Positions 44,839 through 55,823 of a stretch of DNA of 64,000 nt are shown here, in pieces. A model generated the notes under the pieces. The model was not told the origin of the DNA. It saw only the letters and a list, made by a program, of their open reading frames with translations, and ran no database searches. The translations under genes and the position numbers were made by a program. Each line of letters begins with the position of its first letter. The first letter of the stretch is position 1. This stretch comes from Siphonodentalium dalli. Taxonomy: Eukaryota > Mollusca > Scaphopoda > Gadilida > Siphonodentaliidae. The stretch lies in assembly GCA_032622095.1 (NCBI GenBank), contig CP136065.1, positions 96,605,343 to 96,669,342 on the forward strand, given 5' to 3'.

Positions 44839-45051
44839 TAGTAATGCCCCAAATAATCGACTCCTTAACCACAGCAGAATTATGGGTAATTTTTCAGGAT
44901 TTAGACGGAAATATGGCTTGTTGCCATTCATCGGAAAGCTCTCACTGAGAGCTTTCTGATGAATGGCAACAAGCCATATTTCCAACTAAATCCTGAAAAA
45001 TTACCCATAATTCTGCTGTGGTTAAGGAGTCGATTACTTTGGGCATTACTG
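44839..45051. mobile_element. CAGTAATG hairpin MITE, full copy, by a splice site
   Basis: TAGTAATGCCCC … GGGCATTACTG, flanked by TA, with near-perfect 95 bp arms. It ends about 20 bases upstream (minus strand) of the AG acceptor of the CBX last exon, so it supplies or borders the branch-point region. Confidence 0.85.
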
Positions 45052-45073
45052 TACATGTATGCAGCCCTATTAA

Positions 45074-45335
45074 CCCTTTGATGATGGGAGCTGCACTGGT
45101 GCAGCATTAAAGATCATTTGCCAGTGTGTTCTCTTATACCGGAATGTGTGAGTCTCCCATAGGGAGCCTCACATATATTAGAGAATGCACTGGCTTACAA
45201 GGTAAATGTAAATATTGTTAGGCCAATGCATTCTATTATATATGTGAGGCTCCCTATGGGAGACTCGCATATATAACAGAATGCATTGGCACAGGGTTTT
45301 CGCAAAATTTCAGGAAGCTCCAGTCATTGAAGGGT
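45074..45335. mobile_element. CCCTTTCATGA-family MITE in CBX intron
   Basis: CCCTTTGATGATGGGAGCT … AGCTCCAGTCATTGAAGGG. TTAA on the left (45070-45073); the right TTAA is eroded to TAAA. Confidence 0.75.
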
Positions 45336-46397
45336 AAAATAGCAGAAATTTGCCTTGGGCAAGAAATTGCCTAGGCCAGAAATTTTCCTTGGATAAAAAA
45401 CGTAGGATCTGCATATTTGCATGTTCTACACATATCACTTCAATTTACAATTGAAATTGGTCTATTATTATATCAGACGTTGATTGGGTATGGCTTAAAA
45501 TTGTTGACTATCAAGATAGTAGCTTTGTTATCTCAGTATTCCTTGGATTTCAACAAATTACAATGAATTTTTGCTGTCTGGTAACTTCCACCAATGTCTG
45601 CAGCAATTTGTTTCAATTTAACACAAAACATTGACAGGTTCTGAAATTTGCTTTGAATAGCAGACAAAATAAATTTTTTGCTGGTGTTAGCCGATGCTAA
45701 TTAACAAGACTGGGTAATTTTTCAATTTGGTTATATTTTGGTGATAAAAATTGATGAATTTATACATGATCATCTCTGATGTTTCCGAAGAATTATTGTA
45801 TGCATTTCTGTATGTTGTCATGTGTGATGATACTTTTATTTCAATGTTCTGATTTCATTTTTGAGGCGAACATCAATTAAGGCATGTGAAATTGATGTCA
45901 TTCCATTCCACACACATGTGTGAATTGGCTTGAAAGAGATGACAAGGGCTGAGGCAGAGGAATGGTGTCTTTTAAGCAACAGATGTGTAATAAAATGATA
46001 AAATTCATTATTATCCATCCCTTAACTAACACTATTTCTGATTGGGCAAAAGCTGTCACATAGGCAATTCCACGACGGAGAATGAAATTTGTGAAAAAAT
46101 TAAATCTTGAATATTGACTAAAGAGTTTGAAAATCTGAAAGTTATGGGTATTCAAGTTATTGAAAACAGTTTTTCTCTGTCATATTCCTCATTTTAGTGA
46201 TGAAAGCATATGCCGTTGTTAACCCACATGTGCTACTAAAATATATGCCCAAAGTGGCTTGTAAGAAATTGAGCAAATGGTAACAATTATTTTAGATTGG
46301 CCTGTAGTATTTCAGTCTTTAAATAGGTTGATGCATGCTATAACACATCTTGGGTCTATATTCCTGTGCCTCATGCCCAATTGGGAAAAATCATTTT
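45336..46397. other. Intronic DNA of the CBX-like gene
   Basis: No exon recognised. 45925-45965 shares AAAGAGATGACAAGGGCTGA…GGCAGAGGAA with 2930-2995, a small dispersed repeat. Confidence 0.5.
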
Positions 46398-48180
46398 TTA
46401 GAAATCTAATGTCAATCACGAAAATACTACCATTGTTGTTATAAAAAATCAGCGTAGGTTGTAAGGTAAATGGCAGCATATCAGAGGGATAGTAAATACG
46501 AGACAATGCAGCGTGGATTGTAAGGTAAATGGCAGCATATCATAGGGATAGTAAATACAAGACAACGCAGTGTAGGTTGTAAGGTAAATATAATAACCAT
46601 ATCTTAGATACACTCAATATACCTGAGCCTGAATGTCTGTGTTCAAAATAGGCACCATTCGATGTCTAAGTTGACGGCTAGCAAGAGTTGAAATATGTAA
46701 TGTCAGTCCCACAAAATGTCAGTCACGGCATGTAATGTCAGTCACGTTTTGCAATTTGTACCTATTCTGGTAGATGACATAAAAATCTTGTAAGAAAACA
46801 TACTAGTAATTGGATTTGTAAATATATGCAGTTGCATATAGGTGCAACTACTACTGGTAAATTTTAATACTGTTCTCATGATGTATGTGAGCATTGAATG
46901 TATGAAAAACATACTTTTGGGTCCAAAACTCATCAAATGCTTTCTAACAACACTCAAGAATTCAGTTTCTGAACATTTATTTCCAAGAGTGACAGCAATT
47001 TCATCAATGAGAAAGAGAAAGTAGGTAATTTACCCTTCCTAATTGCACGAATCAGGTTGGTTACCATTTGGGCAATGAGCAACTTGATCCCTACAATGAG
47101 GCTGAATTAATTCATAGATACAGTGACAACTAGCAATTGTGCATCGTGGTGCACAGTGCATCGAAGCATAAACATTGCGATGTGCATTGCAATGTGAACT
47201 TCTGCATTGTTACAGACCTAACTACAAGTGGGCTGATAATTATCAGCTTGGTTATATATTCGGAAATTCATGTCCCCAGGTATAATGAAAAGTGTGCTCA
47301 GACTTTTGTTGTGGCCAATGAGTTGTTCAACTTCTACGAGAAAGTCCACAGTATTATACTATCATTTTTCTCGGGAGGCTGCCATACAATGAAATGTAGA
47401 ACTAACATTTTGTTCTTTTTTTTTCATAGGTTAATGTTAGGCACAAATTCAGTAACATAATATCAGACACAGACAGATTAGTCTGTCCATAAAAATGTTT
47501 TTAAATACCAACTAAAATAATTGAAAAAGGTGTTCATATTAAAGTATTTGAATGTCAAAAAACTTAAATTTTAAATCCAGTTAACATGTATCTTGAATAA
47601 AATTGTGTAATGTCAGTCACGCTTACATTAGTCAATGTCATGTTCATGTGCTGAATATGGTAATAAAATATATTAAATGTATTTAAACACCATAAAATAT
47701 GATTGGTATGGAAATAATTACTCATTTGGATCAGAAACTGTTGTATATATTTGATATATTTCATAGCGTAATGTCAGTCACGAAATTAGTGTAATGTCAG
47801 TCATGCATAATTTGGACAACAAAAAATATTTCATGTTAGTTCTAAGCTTAAATTTTGCTTTTACATTATCTTGAAATACATGTATCTACCACGAAAAATT
47901 AACAAAGAAAATCATATGAGTTTCTGTAAATTTAAGACAAATTTAATTTGAAAACAAGTTGGTACTGTGCCTTGATATTTTTATGTAATGTCAGTCACGC
48001 AAACATTGAACGATGCCATTTTATCATCGCTTGACTAAACTCAGAATAATGCACATTTTTGGGTGCACCCTGGCACAAGCCAACATCACACATAGAAATA
48101 AGATTATTTATTTAGAAATGTTGCTCTATTCATCACAATGAATCTGGAAAAAGTTCTTTTAATGTAATGTCAGTCACGTG
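46398..48180. repeat. Interspersed GTAATGTCAGTCACG motif cluster
   Basis: The 13-15 base motif (G)TAATGTCAGTCACG or a one-to-two base variant occurs near 46408, 46698, 46715, 46732, 47607, 47768, 47791, 47985 and 48163, always on the plus strand, with irregular spacing and unrelated DNA between. It is inside the large CBX intron. Confidence 0.7.
46452..46590. repeat. Tandem repeat, ~65 bp, 2.3 copies
   Basis: GGTTGTAAGGTAAATGGCAG … GGGATAGTAAATAC is repeated with a few substitutions and a third partial unit. Confidence 0.8.
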
Positions 48181-48535
48181 AAATTGCCCACATGATAATC
48201 TGGGAAAGTCGTATTTGACTCCCGAAAGTCATACTGAACTCAATCGAGTCAATATGACTTTTTTCTCGAGTCTCCGTGATGTCACAAAGTAACTCTATTT
48301 GCCAAATGAATCAGTGAAATTGTGATGCGTACAAAATAATCTGGTGGATTTAGCAGACGTTTCACTTTTGCATTGTGTTTTTTTTTTCACTTCCGTGTTT
48401 ACTGTTCCAAATCACGCTTGATGATGATCAAATACAGGCTTTTATAGAGAATCAAGAGATGACAAATACAAAAATAACCACAAAATGTTTTTCCCAAAAT
48501 TTGTATAAACATACAGATGGATAATAAAAATGTCA

Positions 48536-48688
48536 TTACACAGTGTTGTGTACAGTATGTGTTTTTATTGTACTCGTCCAAGTTGTGGTGAAAAATCATT
48601 GGACTCGACACTGCGTGTCTCGTACAATATGACTTTCCACCACAACCTGGACTCGTACAAGAAAAAACATACTGTACACAACATTTTA
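48536..48688. repeat. Inverted repeat (hairpin)
   Basis: TGTTGTGTACAGTATGTGTT… at about 48542 pairs with AACATACTGTACACAACA ending about 48684; the arms of about 60 bp include GTACTCGTCCA. Probably a palindromic MITE. Confidence 0.75.
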
Positions 48689-49339
48689 TAATAACTTTAT
48701 ATTATAATTCAAAAAAATCTGTCATGTAATACCATGATTATGTGGTTTTTAAATTTCATTTTGGTTTGGTTTCTGTACGGTTTTTGTAGAAAAACCAGGT
48801 TTTGGTTATGGTTTTACTCAATACACCAATGACTATATGCATAGAGCAGATGGTATAATATATGACATAATATTTCCAGCCATTTTCCAGTGATTTCCAT
48901 AATCTATGCGTCAGTATGTGCCATTATCGCCCATATGACACCCAAATGTTCCAAACTGAAAATGCTATAGTGGTGGCAAATAGCCGCTGACAAAAGCAAA
49001 TGCTAACCACACATCTTGGAAAAGCGACATTCAGTGACCAGATGTGTTGGTTAATTGAATCCGGAAGAATAGGTTTTATAGAATATATCGGTTGCAGTTT
49101 GCTTTTGAAATAAAACCGAGAAACTGTAAAACTCCATCACTATAATACCATCTTACAACTTATATATACATGTACAAGTGAAGATATACAAGAAATGTTA
49201 TTAATGTGAAAGAGGGGAAAATGATTGTACTTACCGGTACAAAGTATCTATTGGAGTGCAGCTTGCAGATAAGAATAGAGAATATATTTGTTAGTATAAA
49301 TGATTATGAAGAGTAATTAGTAAAATAAAAAAGACAGTC

Positions 49340-49610
49340 AATGACTGATGAGATGCCCACCTGACTGCAAAGACTGAGAAGACTGGGACTCTGAAGACCA
49401 CAGCAGTCAGAACTTGACAAAATCACTTCCAATTCCAATTCCAATTCCAATTCCAATTCCAACTGCCCTCCAAGCTCATATCCAGTCCAAACTTCCCGAG
49501 TTCTAAAATTCCTTCTGCACATGATATCTCCCTTAGATTTGAATTTCATAACTGATATCTCAATCTTTCTAAATTTTGGAAATTTCCAACCTGACATGCT
49601 ACTATTTAGC
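49340..49610. repeat. Dispersed repeat with (TTCCAA)n core, copy 1
   Basis: GACTGCAAAGACTGAGAAG… ACTGGGACTCTG…CAGTCAGAACTT is shared with 54845-54910. A (CCAATT)n stretch of about five units lies at 49427-49460. Confidence 0.65.
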
Positions 49611-49659
49611 TCAACTTGACAAAGTCAAGTTTGAGCTATAGTTATGTGTTGGAGTCAAT

Positions 49660-50880
49660 CAACAATTTCCTTTGGCACACCTTACAGGCCATATCCCTCA
49701 TCTGATCGTCACAAGTCTTGATATGGATCTTCGGAGTGACCTAGATGGGATCCGTCAATTTTTTCCGAAATTCGTCAAAAAACATGGCTGACATCAGCCA
49801 TCTTGGATTAAAATTTTTAATCCATTGGCACACCCTGCAGCCCGCATTTATTGGAGAAATATTTTAAACATTTATGGGCATGTCTATGGTAGATGGGAGC
49901 TATCAGATTTAAACAATTTTCGATAAAAGACATGGCCACCAGCAACCATCTTGGATTTTACTCTTTGCATGACGAAATCCTTTGGCACACCCTACAGGCC
50001 ATATCCCTCATCCAATTTTCACCAATCTTCATATGGATCTTCGGGGTGACTTCTAGATGGAAGCCATCAATTTTTTCCGAATTTCTTTGAAAAACATGGC
50101 CGCCAGCAAACTTCATATGATCTTCAGGGTGAGAACTACATGAGAGCCATCAATTTTTCCAAATATGGCTGCTGCTTGGATTTCACTCTTTGCATTCCTA
50201 ATTCATTCATCACATCCTAAAGGCCACATCCCTAATTTGATCATCACCAAATTTCATGTGGATCGGGCTGACACCTAGATGGGAGTCAAAATTTGTTAAA
50301 ATCATGGCTGCCAGCAACCATCTTGCTTTTCAAATTTGAATCCATTTGCACCACTTGCAGCGCACATTTATAAGAATTTTTTTTTTTAAATTTACAGGCA
50401 TGTTTAGGATCATTTCCAGATGGGAGCTATCAAATTTTAATGATTTTTTTATGAAAAACATTACTGCTGGCAGCCATATGGTATATTACTCTTTGCATTA
50501 ATAAATCCTTGGACACGTCCTACAGACCACATCCCTCATCCATTGTCACCCTGCGGCCCGCATTTATCAGAGAAATGTTTTGAAAATTTACAGGCATGTT
50601 TAGGATCACCTATAGATGTGAGCTATCAAATTTGAATGATTTGTGATAAAAAAAACATGGATGCCAGCAATCATTGGATTTTACTCTTTGCATGACTAAA
50701 TCCTTTGGCACACCCTACAGACCACATCCTTCATCCGATCATCACAAAAGCTCATATGGATGTTCTGAGTGACCATTTGATGGGAGTCACCCAATTTGAC
50801 AAATTTCGTAGAAGAAGATATTAGCCACCTGATCTCACCCCTATTTGATCTGGTTACAGCTATTTGAATAAATTTGAATC
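49660..50880. repeat. Degenerate ~155-160 bp tandem array
   Basis: CCTTTGGCACACCCTACAGG and CAGCCATCTTGGAT variants recur near 49672, 49826, 49984, 50210, 50347, 50511 and 50707, with intervening AACATGGCCGCCAGCAA strings. An old, diverged array; short frames across it are not conserved. Confidence 0.7.
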
Positions 50881-51350
50881 CCAATCACCAAAGAACCATC
50901 CTTGTCATTGTATATCCCCTGCATACACCTGTGCCTAATACACAACCTTCATGCATGTCACCACTGGCATGGTTTTATTACATACCCAATGTGATCTATA
51001 GGTGCAAATAATATTATATTGAATGAAAATGTGTTGTCCTAGGAGGCCGATAATGTTGAAGACATTTTTACAACGTCAACTCTATGAAGAAGCTCTTCAC
51101 TATTATGAGACATACCTATATTATAAGTTTGTTCAATTAAATGGAGTAAATTCAATGAAAAGTTTGGTATACTGCAAGTCATTTTTCCAGGTAAACATAC
51201 CGGTAGAACATCAGTGATGTCGACAGGTAATGTTATCGGAATCGCTTGTTGTACCGCATTGTACTCCTCATTGTATCTGACATTAGATCACAAAAATCAT
51301 TTGATAATGTCAACCATAAGGTCCATTTCTCACACATGTGCAGTTGTATA

Positions 51351-52755
51351 CAGGCCTTGAAATAGTGAACTGAAGTGTGTCTGTCATTTGCAGGATGATG
51401 TTACCAGAGGGTGAATTTAGTGACGCTATCCTGCACAGCGGGCTAGCATCACCAAATTCACCCTCTGGGAACCTCCTTCTAAGGCCTCAAAAGCTATAGG
51501 AGACCTAGGATCAGATTGAAGTTTCCCAGTTGATATTAATCCATTAGTCACGGTAAGTTACCTCGATTATGCATTTTATCTTCTGCAAATTATGGGATAT
51601 ACCGTAGAAACTGACCATAAGTGGAACAAGAGCTACGCTGGGCGTGCAATATACGCCCTCTCTTGGGTCGGCGGAAACTGGTAAAAAAGGGGCATAACTC
51701 TGGTAAAAATTGGCGGACGGAACTCCAATTTGAACTTGACCTGTGTTTTGGTGGGAGAAAGTAATATACCAAATTATCATTGAATCCGATAAGCTCCAGT
51801 AAAGTTATCATCCGGACAACAAATTTCAGGGATTTTCTAAGTCAAATTATGTCAAATAAGGGGCATAACTCCGGTGAACTCTGGACGGAACCCAAATTCG
51901 AACTTGAGCTGTCTTTTCTCCTAATAAACCCACATACCAAATTTGATTGAAATCGGTTCACTCTAACTAAAGTTATCATCCGGACAACAAATTTCAGGGA
52001 TTTTCTAAGTCAAATTACGTCAAAAAAGGGGCCATAACTCTCGCAAAAATTATCGGATTAAAACGAAATTCGGACTTGAGCTGTATTTTGATATATGTAA
52101 TCCACAAAAAAACGGGTTTTGCGTATAAACATTCCAAAATCGAGTTATCATCCGGAAACCAAAAAACATAAGAAAAACAGAATTTTCTGAGTCGAAAAAG
52201 GGGCATAACTCTGCCAAAAATGGTCGGACAGAACCCAAGTTCGAACTTGACCTGTGTTTTGGTGGGAGAAAGTAATATACCAAATTTGGATTCATTCCGA
52301 TAAACTATACTAAAGTTATCATCCGGACAACAAATTTCAAGGATTTTCTAAGTCAAAAAACGTTAAATAAGGGGCATAACTCCGGTGAAAATTGGCGGGC
52401 GGAACCCAAATTCGAACTTGAACTTACTTTTCGGCTAATAAACCCACATACCAAATTTTACTAATTTTGGTTCACTCTAACTAAAGTTATCATCCGACAA
52501 CAGGTTAACGGACGGACACCCGGACGGACAGACCAATACTATAATACGGACTTTTTTTCAAAAGGGCGTATAAAAAGTAACTAAAAACAATGTTAATTTG
52601 AGACTATAGATACATGTAGTTCCCAGAAGATGAGGCCTAAGAGGTCACCAGAGGGTGAATTTAGTGACGCTAGCCCACTGTGCAGGATAGTGCCACTAAA
52701 TTCACCCTCTGGGGACCTCATTCTGCAAATGACAAGACACACTGATTCAAGCTTG
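51351..52755. mobile_element. hAT-like MITE carrying an internal tandem array
   Basis: Ends CAGGCCTTGAAATAG and TGATTCAAGCTTG, flanked by GTTGTATA and GTTGTAAC (6 of 8 bases). The outer parts match the 55390-55823 copy closely. The middle is interrupted between about 51603 and 52570 by the GGGGCATAACTC array. Confidence 0.7.
51603..52570. repeat. ~170 bp tandem array (GGGGCATAACTC), 5 units, inserted
   Basis: GGGGCATAACTC recurs near 51689, 51856, 52029 (as GGGGCCATAACTC), 52201 and 52371. Each unit also has CCAAATTCGAACTTGA and AAAGTTATCATCCGGACAAC. The array closes with GGACGGACACCCGGACGG and an A/T tail. Compared with the uninterrupted copy at 55608, it is a clean insertion into the MITE. 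Confidence 0.85.
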
Positions 52756-52765
52756 GTTGTAACTA

Positions 52766-52892
52766 CAGTAATGCTCTAAGTAATCGACTCGTTACCACAG
52801 CAGAATTATGGGTAACTTTTCAGGATTTAGTCGGAAATATGGCTTGTTGCCATTCATCGGAAAGCTCTCGCCGATTACTTGGAGCATTACTG
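52766..52892. mobile_element. CAGTAATG MITE, right arm deleted
   Basis: CAGTAATGCTCTAAG … GGAGCATTACTG with TA flanks. It keeps the left hairpin arm but lacks most of the right one. It lies about 60 bases downstream (minus strand) of the CBX AT-hook exon. Confidence 0.85.
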
Positions 52893-52954
52893 TATTTATT
52901 CACTTTGATGAACAGCTGTTCATCATCAGATTGCCTCTGTGAGGCTTTACTTAC

Positions 52955-53027
52955 AGATAAGCTGAGATTCTTCGGTTTTCTACCACGCCTTTTAGGAACT
53001 CTGCTGTTAGGTTCATCTTCAGGGTGG
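52955..53027 (-). CDS. CBX-type protein, AT-hook exon
   Basis: A 73-base minus-strand exon between acceptor TTTCTGTTACAG and donor GTAAGT. It reads HPEDEPNSRV then KRRGRKPKNLSLS, an AT-hook-like basic stretch that sits where CBX proteins have their KKRGPKPK segment directly after the chromodomain. The incoming phase (two bases from the 58025-58090 exon plus one here) and outgoing phase 0 fit both neighbours. Confidence 0.85.
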
Positions 53028-53585
53028 CTGTAACAGAAAATGGTAAATACTAATGAAAATGGATCATCTTGGTGCGACCAGGAAGCTGCCCTCGTAATTA
53101 GCCACTGCAAATGGTATGGGTGTATCAAGCTTACATGTCTATTATTACTAGTTTAATATATGTATTTGACTCATCTACATGTAGCTAACAATTAATTAGA
53201 CATGGCTCGTTTGAACCACATAATTATGTATACAAAGTTTGGTAAGATCTATCTCAAAACATGAGGGAGATTTCTGAACAAATTTGTTGATATACCGCTG
53301 AAAATATGTGTTTTTCTTCTTATATTTTTCGATAAATGCGTCTTTATGAAACATATCAACATGCTAATAGAAATGTAGTTCAGGTATTTATCAACCTATT
53401 TTGATACTGGGAAAAATTCAAAAATGAATAGTGTAAGGTATATTTTAATTAGAAATTAACTCTATCTCCAATGATAAACATGTTGATTCTGACAATTCTG
53501 GTGGTAAATAATTTCAGAGCATTAATTTAGTGTTTCATGATATGTATCGTATCGTTGATCATGTTTCCTTGCATGACCAAGTGTA

Positions 53586-53730
53586 CAGTAATGCCCAAAG
53601 TAATTGATCACTTAACCACAGCCATGAGAGCTTTCCGATGAATGGCAACAAGCCATATTTCCGACTAAATCCTGAAAAATTACCCATAATTCTGCTGTGG
53701 TTAAGTGGTCAATTACTTTGGGCATTACTG
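53586..53730. mobile_element. CAGTAATG MITE, left arm deleted, in a GTATCG repeat
   Basis: CAGTAATGCCC … GGGCATTACTG flanked by TA. It keeps the right hairpin arm only. The host repeat reads CCAAGTG|TA…TA|TCGTTACAGCCC, and the related copy near 58897 (CCAAGTGTATCATTGCAGCCC) shows the empty site. Confidence 0.88.
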
Positions 53731-53993
53731 TATCGTTACAGCCCTATCATTTCATGCAATTCTAAAGAAATTCTGTACATAGAAGAAAACTACCAATTTG
53801 AATGGCTGAGGAAGTAAGGTACTAGCAATAATACTTCTCTACGAGTACAACTCAATCCACCCCAAAACAGGGCATAACTTAATTGGACCACACAGAAATT
53901 TCAAATTGACTCACATCATTTTCAAAGTTTGACCCGCTGATGTAATGAAAGAAAATAAAAAGAAAGTATGATTTAAAGTACAGCTACTAGTAC

Positions 53994-54425
53994 ATGTATG
54001 CTCTAATTAATCGACCCGTCTTAACGACATTGACCACCGCTTATTACTGTGTTATTCGACCGCGTTGATGCGATCAGCATTATCATCAACAGAGAGTGTG
54101 TATATTTCTGGCATGGTGTGACGCTGCATTGATGATGCAATTGTGAATATCGGTCAGTGACCAACTTCGAATGTTGATTAAACAAACAAATTTATTAACT
54201 GTTAAATTATAAACTGGACTGCATGGGTGTAAGGCGGCCATGCGAAAATTTAATGCAGAGTACGGTGGTCGCAAAAAATGATCACTATTACTCCAGTAAA
54301 TTACCCACGGATACATGTACCTAATGTCAATCACTTGACTGTGGTTGAATCGCTGTATAACTGCTATCATTAACAACCTACGGTACAACCTTGTAAAAGG
54401 GGTCAATTAATTAGATCATAGCTGT
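53994..54425. mobile_element. Longer TIR element related to the CAGTAATG MITEs
   Basis: Left end ATGCTCTAATTAATCGACCC, right end GGGGTCAATTAATTAGATCAT in inverted orientation. The interior is unrelated and has no recognised domain. End positions approximate. Confidence 0.5.
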
Positions 54426-54829
54426 AAGTGGAACACTCCACTGGGGTGATCAAATGAAAATAGATAATAAATAGGGCCCTGGGAATATTCAAGAATTGAT
54501 TCAATGTCGATATCGCCGGTGTGATTCAGACTCAGTGTCGACACAGAATCAAATCAAATATTTTTTAATATCCAATTTGTCGCCATAATTGACACATGTT
54601 TGCAAATTTTGTGCAGTCATGAATTATGCATCCACCATATTTGATGCAACATGCATATTGCCTTAAATTTTCAGAGGTTGTCTCATTTAGATACTGTCAA
54701 AAAGCGCACAGGATCCGGAGACAAACTGTTTTATACATATCCATTCCCTGAAACATTTTAGTTTCAATACCAAAACTTTTTAATTGGTAATTACTAAAAC
54801 TTTATCTGAATATATAAATTACAAGACAG

Positions 54830-55150
54830 TGAATGACTGTGGGGTCGCTCACCAGACTGCAAAGACTGATAAGACTGGGACTCTGGATACCACAACAGTC
54901 AGAACTTTTAAACAAGTAGATCTAAACAGGATATGTGGCTAGAGAGACTTCACGTATGTAGATTGGTGAAAATCCATCTTGAAATTACCAACTGTACACT
55001 ACTGATCACCCCCCTCCTCCAGCTCAACAAGTCCCCTCCCGACCGGGCTCCAGACTCCCAAGTCTTAGGTTGGAATTTCACAACCGACACCTCAAACTTT
55101 CTCAATTGTTGTAAATTTCATACCAAATATAAGCAAAATAGGCCATTTGA
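54830..55150. repeat. Dispersed repeat, copy 2 of the 49340 family
   Basis: Shares GACTGCAAAGACTGATAAG, ACTGGGACTCTGGA and downstream segments with 49340-49610. Confidence 0.6.
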
Positions 55151-55389
55151 TTCTTGCATAGTCTGCATAGAAGACATATCTTGAATTACTATGGAGAGAA
55201 AGAGTAATGTAGCTGGACTTGCACCTACTTGACCTTGTGACCCTGATTGAACACAATCACCACAGGAGCCTCAATATTAAATACCATGAGCTAAATAGAA
55301 CTGGTGGTTCTTTCAAAGAACACTTTTCAAGTTTGCCAAATATGTTCTAGTGAAGTGGTGGATGTGGGAGTGTTAAATGTCCTGTTGAA

Positions 55390-55823
55390 CAAGCCTGCAA
55401 ATAGCGTGTCTGTCATTTGCAGAATGAGGTCCCCAGAGTGACGCTATCCCGCATAGCAGGCTAGCATCACTAAATTCACCCTCTGGGAACCTCAGTCTGC
55501 TAAGGCCCTCAACTGCTATGGAAGACCTAGGATCAGATTGAAGTTCCCCAGTTGAAGTTCGTGATGTTCACCCATTGGGCACCTCAATTATGAAATTTAT
55601 CTTCTGCAAATTAGGGGATATAGAAACTTCCTAGAAGGGAAATGTAACTAAAAACAATGTTAATTTGATACTAGAGATACTTCCCAGAAGATGAGGTCTA
55701 AGCAGAATGAGGTTTCCAGTGGGTGAATTTGGTGATGCTAGCCCACTGTGCGGGATAGCATCACTAAATTCACCCTCTGGGGACCTGATTCTGCAAAAGA
55801 CAGACATGCTATTTGCAGGCTTC
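55390..55823. mobile_element. hAT-like MITE, uninterrupted reference copy
   Basis: CAAGCCTGCAAATAGCG … CTATTTGCAGGCTTC. It has both GAGGTCCCCAGAG/TAGCATCACTAAATTC modules and the central GACCTAGGATCAGATTGAAG segment. Serves as the empty-site comparison for 51351-52755. Confidence 0.78.

Noticed and set aside
49304-49597. Minus-strand protein with a Leu-Glu repeat
   Set aside because: The repeat stems from a (TTCCAA)n microsatellite within a dispersed repeat.
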